Under the pieces are notes generated by a model. That model was given only the letters and a program-made list of their open reading frames with translations. It ran no database searches and was not told the origin of the DNA. This document shows, piece after piece, positions 31,386-39,842 of a DNA stretch of 64,000 nt. Source of the stretch: G965276765 sp965276765 (GTDB taxonomy: Bacteria; Actinomycetota; Acidimicrobiia; Acidimicrobiales; Palsa-688); contig OZ255627.1 of the NCBI GenBank assembly GCA_965276765.1, forward strand, positions 3,906,001-3,970,000, written 5' to 3'. Both the position numbers and the translations under genes were made by a program. How positions within the stretch are numbered: position 1 is the stretch's first letter; every line of letters begins with the position of its first letter.

Positions 31386-32498
31386 TCATGATTGGGGGAA
31401 TATGGCGAGCGCACTGGCCCGTTCGACCGCCTCGATGCCCGCGAGCGGGGCGACGATACGGGGCGCCGCCTCGCACGAGAGCGTCGCAGCGGGCAGCGGA
31501 CCGTCGTCTTCATCGAGCTCGGCGCCCCCGTCGCCGAGGTCGTCGTCGCCCGCCTGACCTGCGAGCACCGGGCCATGGCCAGGAGCGGCAAAGATCACGC
31601 TCCCCGCCGGCGGCCCGGTCATGTGCATCGCGGATCTGAGGTTGCGCCTGATGTTGCTCGGAGCGGCCACGTGCACGACCACGGTGGCGCCGGGTTGGGG
31701 GGCGTAGTCGCAGGCGACGGCGACGGCCCCGTTGGACGGGTCGACGCCGAGCACGCGCGCCGGCGTCGTCTGGCCGTTCCACCCGAGGTGAATGCTGCGA
31801 CCGACGTCGGCGAGGGCGCCGGCGGGGACGTGGTCGCGTACGACGGTCGTGAGCCGTTCGATGGCGGCGACGCCGTCGAGTGCGATCAGGGTGCCGGACG
31901 CGGCTGCGGTCACCGTGAGGACGGGTCCGACCGGCCCGAGGTCGGACACGAGCGAAGGCCGGACGTCGACGTTGGCTCCGAAGGTGACCCCGACGGAGCC
32001 GGAGGCGTAGACGGCGTCGCCGAGAACGAGGGGACCGCGCACGACGCCGCCGATCGTCGGAGCCACCGAAACGAGGTCCTGTGCCGCCCGATCCTGATGC
32101 CGCGAAGGGGGCGCGGCGTCGTCTTCGGGAGCTGCGGTGGTGAGAAGGAGGGTGGTGCCCACACCCGGTGACGTCGATGTCGCGACCCCGAGGGGCGGCT
32201 GTGGCCCGAGCGCCGTGAGCGGCCCACACCGGCAGGCGAGTAGGGCCAGGGCGGGACCGGCCCGCACGAAGGTGCGGTTGGTGCCCACCCCTTCGCTGAC
32301 GCCGCCGATGAGCAGCGAAGGGGCGAGGATTCGATGGATCGTGCCCGCGATGTCCTCGAGGGCGCCGGCGTGGCCGGGTCGGGCCAGGACGACGACCAGA
32401 TCGGGATGCGGTCCGACGGTGTCGAGGACCTGGCCAATGACCTCACCCGTGGCGTAGGCCGAGACGGGGTCGAGCGAGATGGCGCTGGCAAAGGCCAC
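31386..32498 (-). CDS. FIST domain sensor protein
   Basis: A 370-residue protein with the FIST_N and FIST_C pair. The N-terminal part has LDTVGPHPDLVVVLARPGHA and LLIGGVSEGV; the C-terminal part has LGWNGQTTPARVLGVDP followed by the long strands of FIST_C and a final GDDDLGDGGAELDEDDGPLP. FIST domains are thought to bind small molecules such as amino acids and usually sit on histidine kinases or diguanylate cyclases. Here no output domain is fused and no signalling gene is adjacent. GTG 32498 lies 11 bases after the stop of the 130-residue gene. Confidence 0.83.
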   Translation of the reverse strand: MAFASAISLDPVSAYATGEVIGQVLDTVGPHPDLVVVLARPGHAGALEDIAGTIHRILAPSLLIGGVSEGVGTNRTFVRAGPALALLACRCGPLTALGPQPPLGVATSTSPGVGTTLLLTTAAPEDDAAPPSRHQDRAAQDLVSVAPTIGGVVRGPLVLGDAVYASGSVGVTFGANVDVRPSLVSDLGPVGPVLTVTAAASGTLIALDGVAAIERLTTVVRDHVPAGALADVGRSIHLGWNGQTTPARVLGVDPSNGAVAVACDYAPQPGATVVVHVAAPSNIRRNLRSAMHMTGPPAGSVIFAAPGHGPVLAGQAGDDDLGDGGAELDEDDGPLPAATLSCEAAPRIVAPLAGIEAVERASALAIFPQS

Positions 32499-32509
32499 CC
32501 GATGACCGC

Positions 32510-32902
32510 TCAGGCGACGGGAGGTAGCAGCGTGAGGGGAACGACGACGGTCGGCCCTTCGGGCATCAACCGGCAGTGGGCCTCGATGGTGCCGTAGGCC
32601 GCGTACTCGAGCTCGCCTCGCACGAGCCGGTAGGTGAACTTCCCTGGCTCCACGGTGAAGGGCGACACGTTGCGGGCGACCTGTTCGCCGGCCTCGTCAC
32701 GGAAGGTGACCTCGAGGATGCCGTTCCCGTCCTCGTGGGAACGGCAGCGGACGAGCACGATCAGGTGGGGCGTAACCGTGACCGGCGGCGGTGAGGCCGC
32801 GGGAAAGGAGAACATGATCCCCGTCAGGTCGATGCGTGTCGAAGGGCCAGGCGACGGTCGCAGATCGATGTTCTCGGCGAAGAGGGCGGAGACGATGTCC
32901 AT
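32510..32902 (-). CDS. Beta-rich protein of unknown function, upstream of the FIST gene
   Basis: A 130-residue protein. It starts MDIVSALFAENIDLRPSPGP and continues as alternating strands (TPHLIVLVRCRSHEDGNGIL, FTYRLVRGELEYAAYGTIEA), ending VVVPLTLLPPVA. It has the look of a small beta-sandwich, similar to the DUF6941-type proteins, but I am not sure of the family. A TAGCCT box lies 9 bases upstream on the minus strand. It is followed closely by the FIST gene and both are probably one operon. Confidence 0.65.
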   Translation of the reverse strand: MDIVSALFAENIDLRPSPGPSTRIDLTGIMFSFPAASPPPVTVTPHLIVLVRCRSHEDGNGILEVTFRDEAGEQVARNVSPFTVEPGKFTYRLVRGELEYAAYGTIEAHCRLMPEGPTVVVPLTLLPPVA

Positions 32903-32940
32903 GGTCGTCGCAGGCTAGCCACGTCAGTGGCCGGCCCCGG

Positions 32941-33702
32941 CTAGACCAGTTCTGGGGCGCGTTCGGCCGCCGGCCGTATCCGTGCCGTTTGGTGCCGGAC
33001 GGTCGCCAGGCCCATCCGCCGCCAGCCGCTGATGACCCACCAGCCCGGATCGATCTCCCTGCGGTGGAAGGCGAGGCGGGCGGAGGTCGGCGCGGCGTGA
33101 TGGTTGCTGTGGAGGCCCTCGCCGGCGGTGAGGAAGGCGAGCCATTGGCTGTTGCCGGCCAAACCAAGGTAGGGGCGCTTGCCGTAACGGTGGCCGATGG
33201 CGTTGACGGCCGAGTTGAGCAGGAGGTAGGTCACGGTGTGGACGGCGGCGGCGACGAGTACGAGGCGCCAGTTGCCAAGGAACACGGCGAAGAGCACGCC
33301 GACGCCGATGGCGAGGCCGATGAGGGCGTGGTCGAAGAGACTCTTGTCCCACCGGTCGGGCGGCATGTCCTTGGCGTAGCGGTCGACCGTCTGACCGTCG
33401 TTGGCGGCCTTGCGGTACAGCACGACGTTGCCGAACTGCACCGTCTTGAACCCGGAGATCACCGGCGAGTGGGGGTCACCTTCGACGTCGGTGAAGGCGT
33501 GATGCCGGCGGTGCACCGCAACCCACTGGCGGGGGCGGATGCCGGTGGTGAGCCAGATGACGAGCCGGCAGGCGAACATCAGCGCCGGGTGCAGCATGAC
33601 CGCCTTGTGGGCCATGGTCCGGTGCAGGACGATCGTGGTGAGGAAGATCGCTACCTGGCAGACGACCAGGCCGACGATCACAGCGGCGAGATAACCGGAC
33701 AC
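32941..33702 (-). CDS. Membrane fatty acid (acyl-CoA) desaturase
   Basis: A 253-residue membrane desaturase, short for the family. All three histidine boxes are present: HRTMAH (near residue 27), HRRHH (near 65) and HSNHH (near 200), with hydrophobic pairs between them. These ligate the di-iron centre that inserts a double bond, usually at the delta-9 position of a saturated acyl chain, with electrons from an outside reductase. No reductase gene is adjacent. Start GTG 33702 lies 124 bases from the divergent carboxypeptidase gene. Confidence 0.9.
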   Translation of the reverse strand: MSGYLAAVIVGLVVCQVAIFLTTIVLHRTMAHKAVMLHPALMFACRLVIWLTTGIRPRQWVAVHRRHHAFTDVEGDPHSPVISGFKTVQFGNVVLYRKAANDGQTVDRYAKDMPPDRWDKSLFDHALIGLAIGVGVLFAVFLGNWRLVLVAAAVHTVTYLLLNSAVNAIGHRYGKRPYLGLAGNSQWLAFLTAGEGLHSNHHAAPTSARLAFHRREIDPGWWVISGWRRMGLATVRHQTARIRPAAERAPELV

Positions 33703-33813
33703 CCACCCACCGTAGCGTACTTACCATCTGGTAGACGCTCGCCATCGGAGGTTCTTTCCCACGTCGAATCGTGGCGCGCCCGGCGACCCTCGGCGTTGCC
33801 GGCCGGTCCGGCG

Positions 33814-33819
33814 TACCCT
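33814..33819 (+). promoter_or_regulatory. -10 box (TACCCT) predicting a leaderless mRNA
   Basis: TACCCT ends 7 bases before the ATG at 33827, in the divergent gap between the desaturase and carboxypeptidase genes. Confidence 0.45.
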
Positions 33820-33826
33820 CCTGTGG

Positions 33827-35287
33827 ATGCGCACGCCCGCCCCCTGTCGCGCTGCGCTCGGGGTGCTCGTGGGGGCGGCGCTCGCCATCGGACCCGTCAC
33901 CGGCGGGAGCGTGGCCCGGGTCGGCGCGGCCATACGCCCGGTCCCTCCGGGGGCGCCGGCCGCCACCGGGCTGCTCACCCCGGTGCTCTCCGTGCGGCGC
34001 GTACCCGACTGGATCGAGGCGGCTACGACCGACCGGCGCTTCGCGGCCCGGTTGCCGAAGCTGATGGCACGGCTCGGCTCCGCCACGACGTCGTCGTGCC
34101 TCCTCGTGACCCAGGCCGGCAGGACGATTTTCGCCCAGCACGCCACCCGGGAGGAGCTCCCGGCATCCAACCTGAAGCTCCTGACGGCCACGGCCATCCT
34201 CGACCGGCTCGGGGCGTCGCTCCGGCTGCGGACGAGCGTGACCGAGCGTGGGCGGATCGTCGGTGGCGTACTTCACGGCGACCTCTACCTGGTGGGTGGA
34301 GGCGATCCGTTCCTCAGGACTCCCGGCTACCAAGCCGACCTCGACTATCCCGAGCCCGTCACGACGTCGCTGCCGCAGCTGGCGCGCCGGGTCAAGGCGG
34401 CAGGGATACGGGCGATCAGGGGGGACGTCGTCGGCGACGAGCACCTCTTCGACGCCCGGCGGGGCGTGGCGACATGGGAACCCATCTACCGAGCCGAGGA
34501 GGACGTCGGACCGCTCAGCGCCCTCGACGTCAACGATGGGTTCAGTCCCACCAAGCCGTTTCGCGCCGCGAACCGCCCCGCCGTGATGGCCGCAAGCGTG
34601 TTCGCCGGGCTCCTCCGCAAGGACGGCGTCAGGGTGGGGACAGATCACACGACGGCGGGCGTCTCGCCCCGCTCGGCGCGCCCGGTCACGTCGATCGCCT
34701 CGCCGCCGATGTCGACCATGATCGACACCGTCTTGCGGATAAGCGACGACACCGGCGCCGAGATGCTCACCAAGGTGCTCGGTCGGCGCGTCGCCGGCGC
34801 CGGGACCACGGCGGCAGGGACCCGGGCGGTTCGAGTCGACCTCGCCCACGACGGCCTGCCGGTGGCGGAGCTGCGGAATCTCGACTCCTCCGGCCTCGAC
34901 CGTGGAGACCGGGCATCGTGCGCCCTCCTCGTGGCCGATCTCGAACGCGAGGGCACGCACGGGCCCCTCTTCGCCGGATTGCCCGTGGCCGGCAAGACGG
35001 GCACCCTCACCACCCGCATGATCGGCACCAAGGCGCAGGGTCGCCTGCACGCCAAGACCGGCACCCTTGACGGCGTGTCCGCGCTGAGCGGTTTCGTGAT
35101 GGCCGCGCCCGGGACAAGGGCATCGACTCCCGAGCAACGCGCCCCGATCGTGTTTTCCTTCATAAGCAACGATCTCCCCGGATCGTACCTGGGTGCCGAG
35201 GTCGGCGATGCGATCGGCGCCTACCTGGCGGCCGAACCGGCGGCCCCGCCAATCTTCGATGCCGTTCCCCGCCGGGCCGGGCCGTGA
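33827..35287 (+). CDS. dacB: D-alanyl-D-alanine carboxypeptidase, PBP4/DacB type (S13)
   Basis: A 486-residue exported protein. The N-terminus has a signal-like hydrophobic stretch (GVLVGAALAIGPVTGG). The penicillin-binding motifs are ASNLKLLTA (SxxK), DSSGLDRGD (the SxN counterpart, here Ser-Ser-Gly) and AKTGTLDG (KTG). Between the first two is the large family-specific insertion with LYLVGGGDPFL and GDVVGDEHLFD. It should trim or cross-cleave peptidoglycan stem peptides in the wall. It overlaps the next gene by 4 bases (GTGA). Confidence 0.9.
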   Translation: MRTPAPCRAALGVLVGAALAIGPVTGGSVARVGAAIRPVPPGAPAATGLLTPVLSVRRVPDWIEAATTDRRFAARLPKLMARLGSATTSSCLLVTQAGRTIFAQHATREELPASNLKLLTATAILDRLGASLRLRTSVTERGRIVGGVLHGDLYLVGGGDPFLRTPGYQADLDYPEPVTTSLPQLARRVKAAGIRAIRGDVVGDEHLFDARRGVATWEPIYRAEEDVGPLSALDVNDGFSPTKPFRAANRPAVMAASVFAGLLRKDGVRVGTDHTTAGVSPRSARPVTSIASPPMSTMIDTVLRISDDTGAEMLTKVLGRRVAGAGTTAAGTRAVRVDLAHDGLPVAELRNLDSSGLDRGDRASCALLVADLEREGTHGPLFAGLPVAGKTGTLTTRMIGTKAQGRLHAKTGTLDGVSALSGFVMAAPGTRASTPEQRAPIVFSFISNDLPGSYLGAEVGDAIGAYLAAEPAAPPIFDAVPRRAGP

Positions 35288-35910
35288 GCAGGCTCCCGGT
35301 GTTCCCCCTCGGCACCGTCCTCGTGCCGACGGCCGTGCTGCCGCTGCATCTGTTCGAACCTCGGTACCGGACGCTGATGGACGACCTGACCGGCGTCGAG
35401 GAACCCGAGTTTGGGATCGTCCTCATCGAGAGGGGGTCCGAGGTCGGCGGGGGAGACCTGCGCGTCCCGGTCGGGACCGTCGCCAGGCTCCTCGACGCTC
35501 AGAAGGTGCCCGATGGCCGGTGGGTGATCGCCGTGCTCGGGACCCGCCGTTTCCGGGTCGATCGGTGGCTGCCCGACGACCCCTACCCCGTGGCGGAGGT
35601 GAGCGGCCTGGCCGAAGTCACGGCATGGGCGACGGCCGACGATCCGCTCCTCGTGGACGCGGCCCGGCGTGTCAGGCGGGCGCTCGGACTCGCCGCCGAG
35701 CTCGGCGAGAGCGGCATCCCCATGACCTTCGATCTCGACGACGACCCCCTGGTCGCGTCGTGGCAGCTCTGCGCGCTGGCGCCGGTCGGACCGCTCGACC
35801 GCCAGTCGCTGCTCGAGACCGGCGACCCTGCCGCCCGCCTCCGGGGGGTGGTTTCCCTGACCGAGCAGGTCTCGAACGTGCTTGAATACCGCCTCGGGAA
35901 CGGACAATGA
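35284..35910 (+). CDS. Lon N-terminal (substrate-binding) domain protein
   Basis: A 208-residue stand-alone Lon-N domain protein. It begins SRLPVFPLGTVLVPTAVLPL and LHLFEPRYRTLM, as in the Lon protease N-domain, followed by FGIVLIERGSEVGGGD, GTVARLLDAQKVPDG and GTRRFRVDRW. The AAA and protease parts are absent. Such proteins are widespread but their role is not settled; peptide binding is inferred. GTG 35284 overlaps the carboxypeptidase stop. Confidence 0.85.
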   Translation: MSRLPVFPLGTVLVPTAVLPLHLFEPRYRTLMDDLTGVEEPEFGIVLIERGSEVGGGDLRVPVGTVARLLDAQKVPDGRWVIAVLGTRRFRVDRWLPDDPYPVAEVSGLAEVTAWATADDPLLVDAARRVRRALGLAAELGESGIPMTFDLDDDPLVASWQLCALAPVGPLDRQSLLETGDPAARLRGVVSLTEQVSNVLEYRLGNGQ

Positions 35911-35941
35911 TCGTCCATCGATCTCTGAGCGAGGAGCACGA

Positions 35942-36277
35942 TTGCCTTCCATTCCACGGCCCGGCCGTCGGGACGCCGACACTCCGGTACGCGAGCTCCT
36001 CACCGAGCTGGTGTCCCTCGTCGTCGCCTATGCCAAGCAGGAGACCATCGACCCGCTCAAGCGGCTCGGTCGCTACGTCGCCTGGGGCGTGGCCGGCGCC
36101 GTGCTCATCTCCGTGGGGTGCCTCCTGTTGACGGTGGCGGTCCTCAGGGCCTTGCAGACCGAGTTGGGGGGCCACCTGAGTGGCAGCCTCACGTGGCTGC
36201 CCTACGTCGGTGCCCTCATCTTTGCCGTCATCGTCGTCGGCCTGGCCGCCTCGAGGATTGCGAGGGCGCCGAGATGA
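35942..36277 (+). CDS. Small membrane protein, actinobacterial phage-holin-like (DUF1469) family
   Basis: About 111 residues with two membrane helices: YVAWGVAGAVLISVGCLLLT and TWLPYVGALIFAVIVVGLAA. Before them is the family-like VRELLTELVSLVVAYAKQET segment. Despite the holin name this group is chromosomal and probably structural. TTG 35942 was chosen because GAGGAG lies a few bases upstream; the frame continues further up without a better start. It overlaps the next gene by 4 bases. Confidence 0.75.
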   Translation: MPSIPRPGRRDADTPVRELLTELVSLVVAYAKQETIDPLKRLGRYVAWGVAGAVLISVGCLLLTVAVLRALQTELGGHLSGSLTWLPYVGALIFAVIVVGLAASRIARAPR

Positions 36278-36534
36278 GCAGGAAAGACAAGCGCGGGGCC
36301 AAGCGGTCGGGCCCGGTCGAGGGTTCGGGCCCCGGCGGCAAGGTCGAGATCGGCGACATCAGGGCCAAGCTGGACCAGATCCGCGGCGACATCGACGACG
36401 CGACCGACACGGCGAAGCCCTACGTCACCTACGCCATCGTCGCCGGCGCCGTGGTCGTCGTGGCGCTCGCGTTCGTGGTCGGAAGGAGCAGGGGCCGCAG
36501 GAAGGCCACCTGGGTGGAGATCAAGCGCCTGTGA
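36274..36534 (+). CDS. Small single-pass membrane protein
   Basis: 86 residues: a basic Lys/Arg/Gly N-terminus, an amphipathic segment (IGDIRAKLDQIRGDIDD), one transmembrane helix (YAIVAGAVVVVALAFVVG) and a basic tail. It overlaps both neighbours by 4 bases, placing it firmly in the operon that runs to the next small gene. No family recognised beyond general similarity to envelope-associated small proteins. Confidence 0.75.
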   Translation: MSRKDKRGAKRSGPVEGSGPGGKVEIGDIRAKLDQIRGDIDDATDTAKPYVTYAIVAGAVVVVALAFVVGRSRGRRKATWVEIKRL

Positions 36535-36746
36535 AACGCCTCCTGCGCTCCGTCATCAAGGCCGGGATGCGCCACGGCTTCCGAAAGGGCGTCACCGAGG
36601 GCAACCGCGCGTGGGTCGTGATTGGCGGGATCGCCCTCGTCGGGCACCTCGCCGGGAGGGCTATCGGGCGCAAGGAGGAGATCGTCTTCAGCGAGCCGCT
36701 GCGCGCCGGGCAGTCCTTCCAGATCACGCACCTTCCGAAGCCCTGA
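36531..36746 (+). CDS. Small probable membrane protein of unknown function
   Basis: 71 residues with a basic start (MKRLLRSVIKAGMRHGFRKG), a hydrophobic segment (AWVVIGGIALVGHLAGRAIG) and an ending EPLRAGQSFQITHLPKP. GTG 36531 overlaps the previous stop. TrmI begins 34 bases after its stop. Third of three small membrane genes joined by overlaps. Confidence 0.7.
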   Translation: MKRLLRSVIKAGMRHGFRKGVTEGNRAWVVIGGIALVGHLAGRAIGRKEEIVFSEPLRAGQSFQITHLPKP

Positions 36747-36780
36747 CCGAGGCCGGCGAAGTCCTGACCGGGGCCGGAAC

Positions 36781-37581
36781 GTGAGCCGCCCCTTCGTCGA
36801 GGGTGAGCGGGTCCTGTTCTTCGACGCCAAGGATCGCAGGTACCTCGTCACGCTCTGCGCCGGCGGCGAGTTCCACACCCACAGCGGTCCCGTGGCCCAC
36901 GACGCCGTTCTCGGCCGCGACGAGGGTCTGGTCGTCAGGTCGACACGCGGGGCTCGCTATACCGTGGTGCGTCCCACCCTCGCCGAGGTGGTCCTGAAGA
37001 TGCCGCGCGGGGCGCAGGTCATCTACCCCAAGGACCTCGGGCCCCTGCTGATCCTCGCCGACATCTTCCCCGGTGCCAGGGTTCTCGAGTCCGGACTCGG
37101 ATCGGGCGCGCTCTCGATGGCCCTGCTGCGGGCCGGAGCCCACATCACCGGCTACGAGCTGCGCCAGGACTTCGCCGCTCGGGCCATCGAGAACGTCGCC
37201 GGCTTCCTCGGCCCCTCCGCCATCGAGTCCTATGCCGTCGAGGTGCGCGACGTCTACGAGGGGATCGAGGCGACCGACCTCGACCGGGTGGTGCTCGACC
37301 TGCCCGAGCCGTGGCAGGTCGTCAAGCACGCCGAGACGGCGCTGCGTCCTGGCGGCATCATCGTCGCCTACCTGCCGACGATCCTGCAGGTGGCCACGCT
37401 GCGCGAGACGCTCGAGCGTTCGGGTTTCGGGATGGCGCAGACGATCGAGGTGCTGCAGCGCAGCTGGCACGTCGAGGGTCAGTCGGTCCGCCCCGACCAC
37501 AGGATGGTGGCCCACACCGGCTTCCTGACATCGGCGCGCCTGCTCGGCGCGCCAGAAGGGCCGGCGCCTACTCCTCGATGA
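36781..37581 (+). CDS. trmI: tRNA (adenine(58)-N1)-methyltransferase
   Basis: A 266-residue TrmI, which methylates N1 of A58 in tRNA using SAM and works as a tetramer. The N-terminal beta domain (VLFFDAKDRRYLVTL) is followed by KMPRGAQVIYPKDLGPLLI, motif I VLESGLGSGALSMALLRAG, and DRVVLDLPEPW. The order trmI-arc-dop-pup is conserved in mycobacteria (Rv2118c). GTG 36781 begins MSRPFVEGERV; the preceding 34 bases hold a GGGGCC-rich stretch but no clear ribosome site. Its last 14 bases overlap the convergent ferredoxin gene. Confidence 0.92.
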   Translation: MSRPFVEGERVLFFDAKDRRYLVTLCAGGEFHTHSGPVAHDAVLGRDEGLVVRSTRGARYTVVRPTLAEVVLKMPRGAQVIYPKDLGPLLILADIFPGARVLESGLGSGALSMALLRAGAHITGYELRQDFAARAIENVAGFLGPSAIESYAVEVRDVYEGIEATDLDRVVLDLPEPWQVVKHAETALRPGGIIVAYLPTILQVATLRETLERSGFGMAQTIEVLQRSWHVEGQSVRPDHRMVAHTGFLTSARLLGAPEGPAPTPR

Positions 37582-37801
37582 AGATGCACTCCCCCGGGCA
37601 CTCCTCCGCCGATTCCTTGACCGCGTCCTCCATGCCGTCGGGGACGGCCGCCAGGCCGTCGTGACCACCCGGATTGTCGAAGACCTTGTCGCCTTCCTTC
37701 ACATACGAAAGACCGTCGTCGAGCAGCGTAAACACGGCGGGGGCGATTTCCTCGCAGAGTCCGTCGCCTGTGCAGAGATCCTGGTCGATCCAGACCTTCA
37801 T
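37568..37801 (-). CDS. Small ferredoxin (3Fe-4S/4Fe-4S type)
   Basis: A 77-residue acidic ferredoxin. Cluster ligands seen are Cys10 and Cys16 (DLCTGDGLC) and Cys68 and Cys72 (ECPGEC). The first pair has the spacing of the P450-type 3Fe-4S ferredoxins, where Asp or Gly replaces a central Cys; the second pair is CxxxC near the end. It would carry single electrons for a monooxygenase or reductase not found here. It is divergent from arc and convergent with trmI, overlapping the trmI end. Confidence 0.88.
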   Translation of the reverse strand: MKVWIDQDLCTGDGLCEEIAPAVFTLLDDGLSYVKEGDKVFDNPGGHDGLAAVPDGMEDAVKESAEECPGECIFIEE

Positions 37802-37877
37802 GAGTTCCTTCGCTTGTCAACCGGCCAAGGCCGGAAAGACGGGTCGTGGAGAGGGAGAACTATTAGAACCTATCCGA

Positions 37878-37893
37878 TCCTTGCTGGCAAGGA
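37878..37893. promoter_or_regulatory. Small hairpin in the arc-ferredoxin divergent region
   Basis: TCCTTG and CAAGGA form a perfect 6-bp stem with a CTGG loop in the 192-base gap between the divergent ferredoxin and arc genes. The surrounding bases (about 37861-37915) are AT-richer than the window average. A TAGGGT box at 37958-37963 is a candidate -10 for arc. The stem may be an operator; no regulator site is recognised. Confidence 0.35.
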
Positions 37894-37993
37894 CGAGCAT
37901 TCATCTTCCCGTCATCGTGCATGGCCCCATCCCACCAGATTGGGGGGTGGTGGCGAGTAGGGTCCACACCACGACGACAATGAGGTGGTGAAC

Positions 37994-39772
37994 ATGAGCC
38001 ACTCCGATCGGTCCGGCTTCAACGGTGACAAGGCCCTCGAGTTGGAGGAGCTGAGGGCGCACGCCGGCGTCCTCGAGGAAGAGATCGAAAGCCTCAGGCG
38101 ACGGATGCAGGAAGCGCCCAAGCGGGTGCGCACCCTCGAGGAGAAGCTTCTCGAGACCAAAGGCCAGCTCCAGCAGGCCGTCTCCCAGAACGAGCGTCTG
38201 ACCTTCACCCTTCGCGAGGCACGCGAGCACATCGCGGCCCTCCGCGAGGAGGTCGACAAGCTCACCCAGCCGCCATCCGCCTACGGGACGTTCCTCGGCT
38301 ACAACGACGACGGGACCGTCGATGTGTTCTCCGGTGGCCGCAAGATGCGCGTCGCCATGCACCCCGAGATCTCCGCCGAGACGGGCGAGGAGGGGACGCT
38401 GACCCGCGGGCAGGAAGTTGTGCTCAACGAGTCACTCAACGTGGTGCTCGCCCGGCGCGCCGAGCAGGCCGGCGAGGTGGTGACGCTCAAGGAGGTGCTC
38501 GCGGACGGCACCCGCGCCATCATCGTCGGCCGAGCCGACGACGAGCGGGTCGTCGAGCTGGCCGACAGCATGCGTGACGTGCGGATTCGTGCCGGCGATT
38601 CGTTGTTGATGGACTCCCGGACGGGCCTGCTCCTTGAGAAGCTGCCGCGACCCGAGGTGGAGGAGCTGATCCTCGAGGAGGTGCCGGACATCTCCTACGA
38701 GGACGTCGGCGGCCTCGACAACCAGATCGAGGCCATCACCGACGCCGTCGAGCTCCCCTTCTTGCATCACGATCTCTTCGTCGAGCACCGTCTGCCCGCG
38801 CCCAAGGGGATCCTGCTCTACGGTCCTCCCGGGTGCGGCAAGACCCTCATCGCCAAGGCCGTCGCCAACTCCCTGGCCAAGAAGGTCGCCGACATCTCCG
38901 GCGACCACGAGGCCCGCTCGTACTTCCTCAACATCAAGGGACCCGAGCTGCTCAACAAGTACGTCGGGGAGACCGAGCGTCAGATCCGGCTGGTCTTCCA
39001 GCGGGCCAGGGAAAAGAGCGAGGAGGGCGTGCCGGTCATCGTCTTCTTCGACGAGATGGACTCGCTGTTCCGCACCCGCGGCACGGGCATCTCGTCGGAC
39101 ATGGAGTCGACGATCGTCCCGCAGCTCCTCGCCGAGATCGACGGTGTCGAGACCCTCAAGAACGTGATCGTCATCGGCGCATCCAACCGTGAGGACCTCA
39201 TCGACCCCGCCATCCTGCGCCCCGGTCGTCTGGACGTGAAGATCAAGATCGAGCGGCCTGGCGCCGACTCGGCCGGCCAGATCTTCTCCCGTTACCTCAC
39301 CGCCGACCTGCCGCTCGATGCCGGCGAGGTGACATCGCTTGGCGGCGGAGACCGGGAAAAGACCGTGAGGATGATGATCGAGCGCACTGTAGCGGAGATG
39401 TACCGCGACGATGAGGACAATCAGTTCCTCGAGGTCACCTATCAAAATGGTGACAAGGAGATCATGTATTACAAGGATTTCTCCTCCGGTGCGATGATCG
39501 AGAACATTGTCCGGAGGGCCAAGAAGCTGGCCATCAAACGGACCATCGCGGATGCCGGGCGCGGGATTCGCACCCAGGATCTCATCGACTCGATCAAGCA
39601 GGAGTACAAGGAGCACGAGGACCTGCCCAACACGACCAACCCCGACGACTGGGCCAAGATCTCCGGCAAGAAGGGCGAGCGGATCGTCTACATCCGCACC
39701 ATCATGTCGCAGGGCGAGGAGACGACCGGCGGCCGCGCCATCGAGCGGGTCACGACCGGGCAGTATCTGTGA
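37994..39772 (+). CDS. arc: Proteasome-associated ATPase ARC/Mpa
   Basis: A 592-residue AAA+ unfoldase that recognises Pup and feeds tagged proteins to the 20S core. In order: coiled coil (about residues 12-95), two OB folds, and AAA+ domain with Walker A GPPGCGKT (277-284) and Walker B FFDEMD (Asp353, Glu354). The sequence ends GQYL, the hydrophobic-Tyr-x motif that docks into the proteasome. ATG 37994 follows GAGGTGG at a good distance. Dop starts 70 bases downstream under its own promoter. Confidence 0.97.
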   Translation: MSHSDRSGFNGDKALELEELRAHAGVLEEEIESLRRRMQEAPKRVRTLEEKLLETKGQLQQAVSQNERLTFTLREAREHIAALREEVDKLTQPPSAYGTFLGYNDDGTVDVFSGGRKMRVAMHPEISAETGEEGTLTRGQEVVLNESLNVVLARRAEQAGEVVTLKEVLADGTRAIIVGRADDERVVELADSMRDVRIRAGDSLLMDSRTGLLLEKLPRPEVEELILEEVPDISYEDVGGLDNQIEAITDAVELPFLHHDLFVEHRLPAPKGILLYGPPGCGKTLIAKAVANSLAKKVADISGDHEARSYFLNIKGPELLNKYVGETERQIRLVFQRAREKSEEGVPVIVFFDEMDSLFRTRGTGISSDMESTIVPQLLAEIDGVETLKNVIVIGASNREDLIDPAILRPGRLDVKIKIERPGADSAGQIFSRYLTADLPLDAGEVTSLGGGDREKTVRMMIERTVAEMYRDDEDNQFLEVTYQNGDKEIMYYKDFSSGAMIENIVRRAKKLAIKRTIADAGRGIRTQDLIDSIKQEYKEHEDLPNTTNPDDWAKISGKKGERIVYIRTIMSQGEETTGGRAIERVTTGQYL

Positions 39773-39830
39773 CCTGCAGGCCCGGGCCGGACGACCGCAG
39801 AGTGCCCACCGTCAGCGCTCACTCCTTGGA

Positions 39831-39836
39831 TAACGT
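39831..39836 (+). promoter_or_regulatory. -10 box (TAACGT) predicting a leaderless dop mRNA
   Basis: TAACGT ends 6 bases before the dop GTG at 39843. It suggests that dop, pup, prcB and prcA can be transcribed separately from arc. Confidence 0.45.
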
Positions 39837-39842
39837 CGGTTC

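Noticed and set aside
32836..35070. A 744-codon open frame on the plus strand over the desaturase and carboxypeptidase genes
   Set aside because: It lies out of frame with the S13 carboxypeptidase and antisense to the three-His-box desaturase; no motifs of its own.
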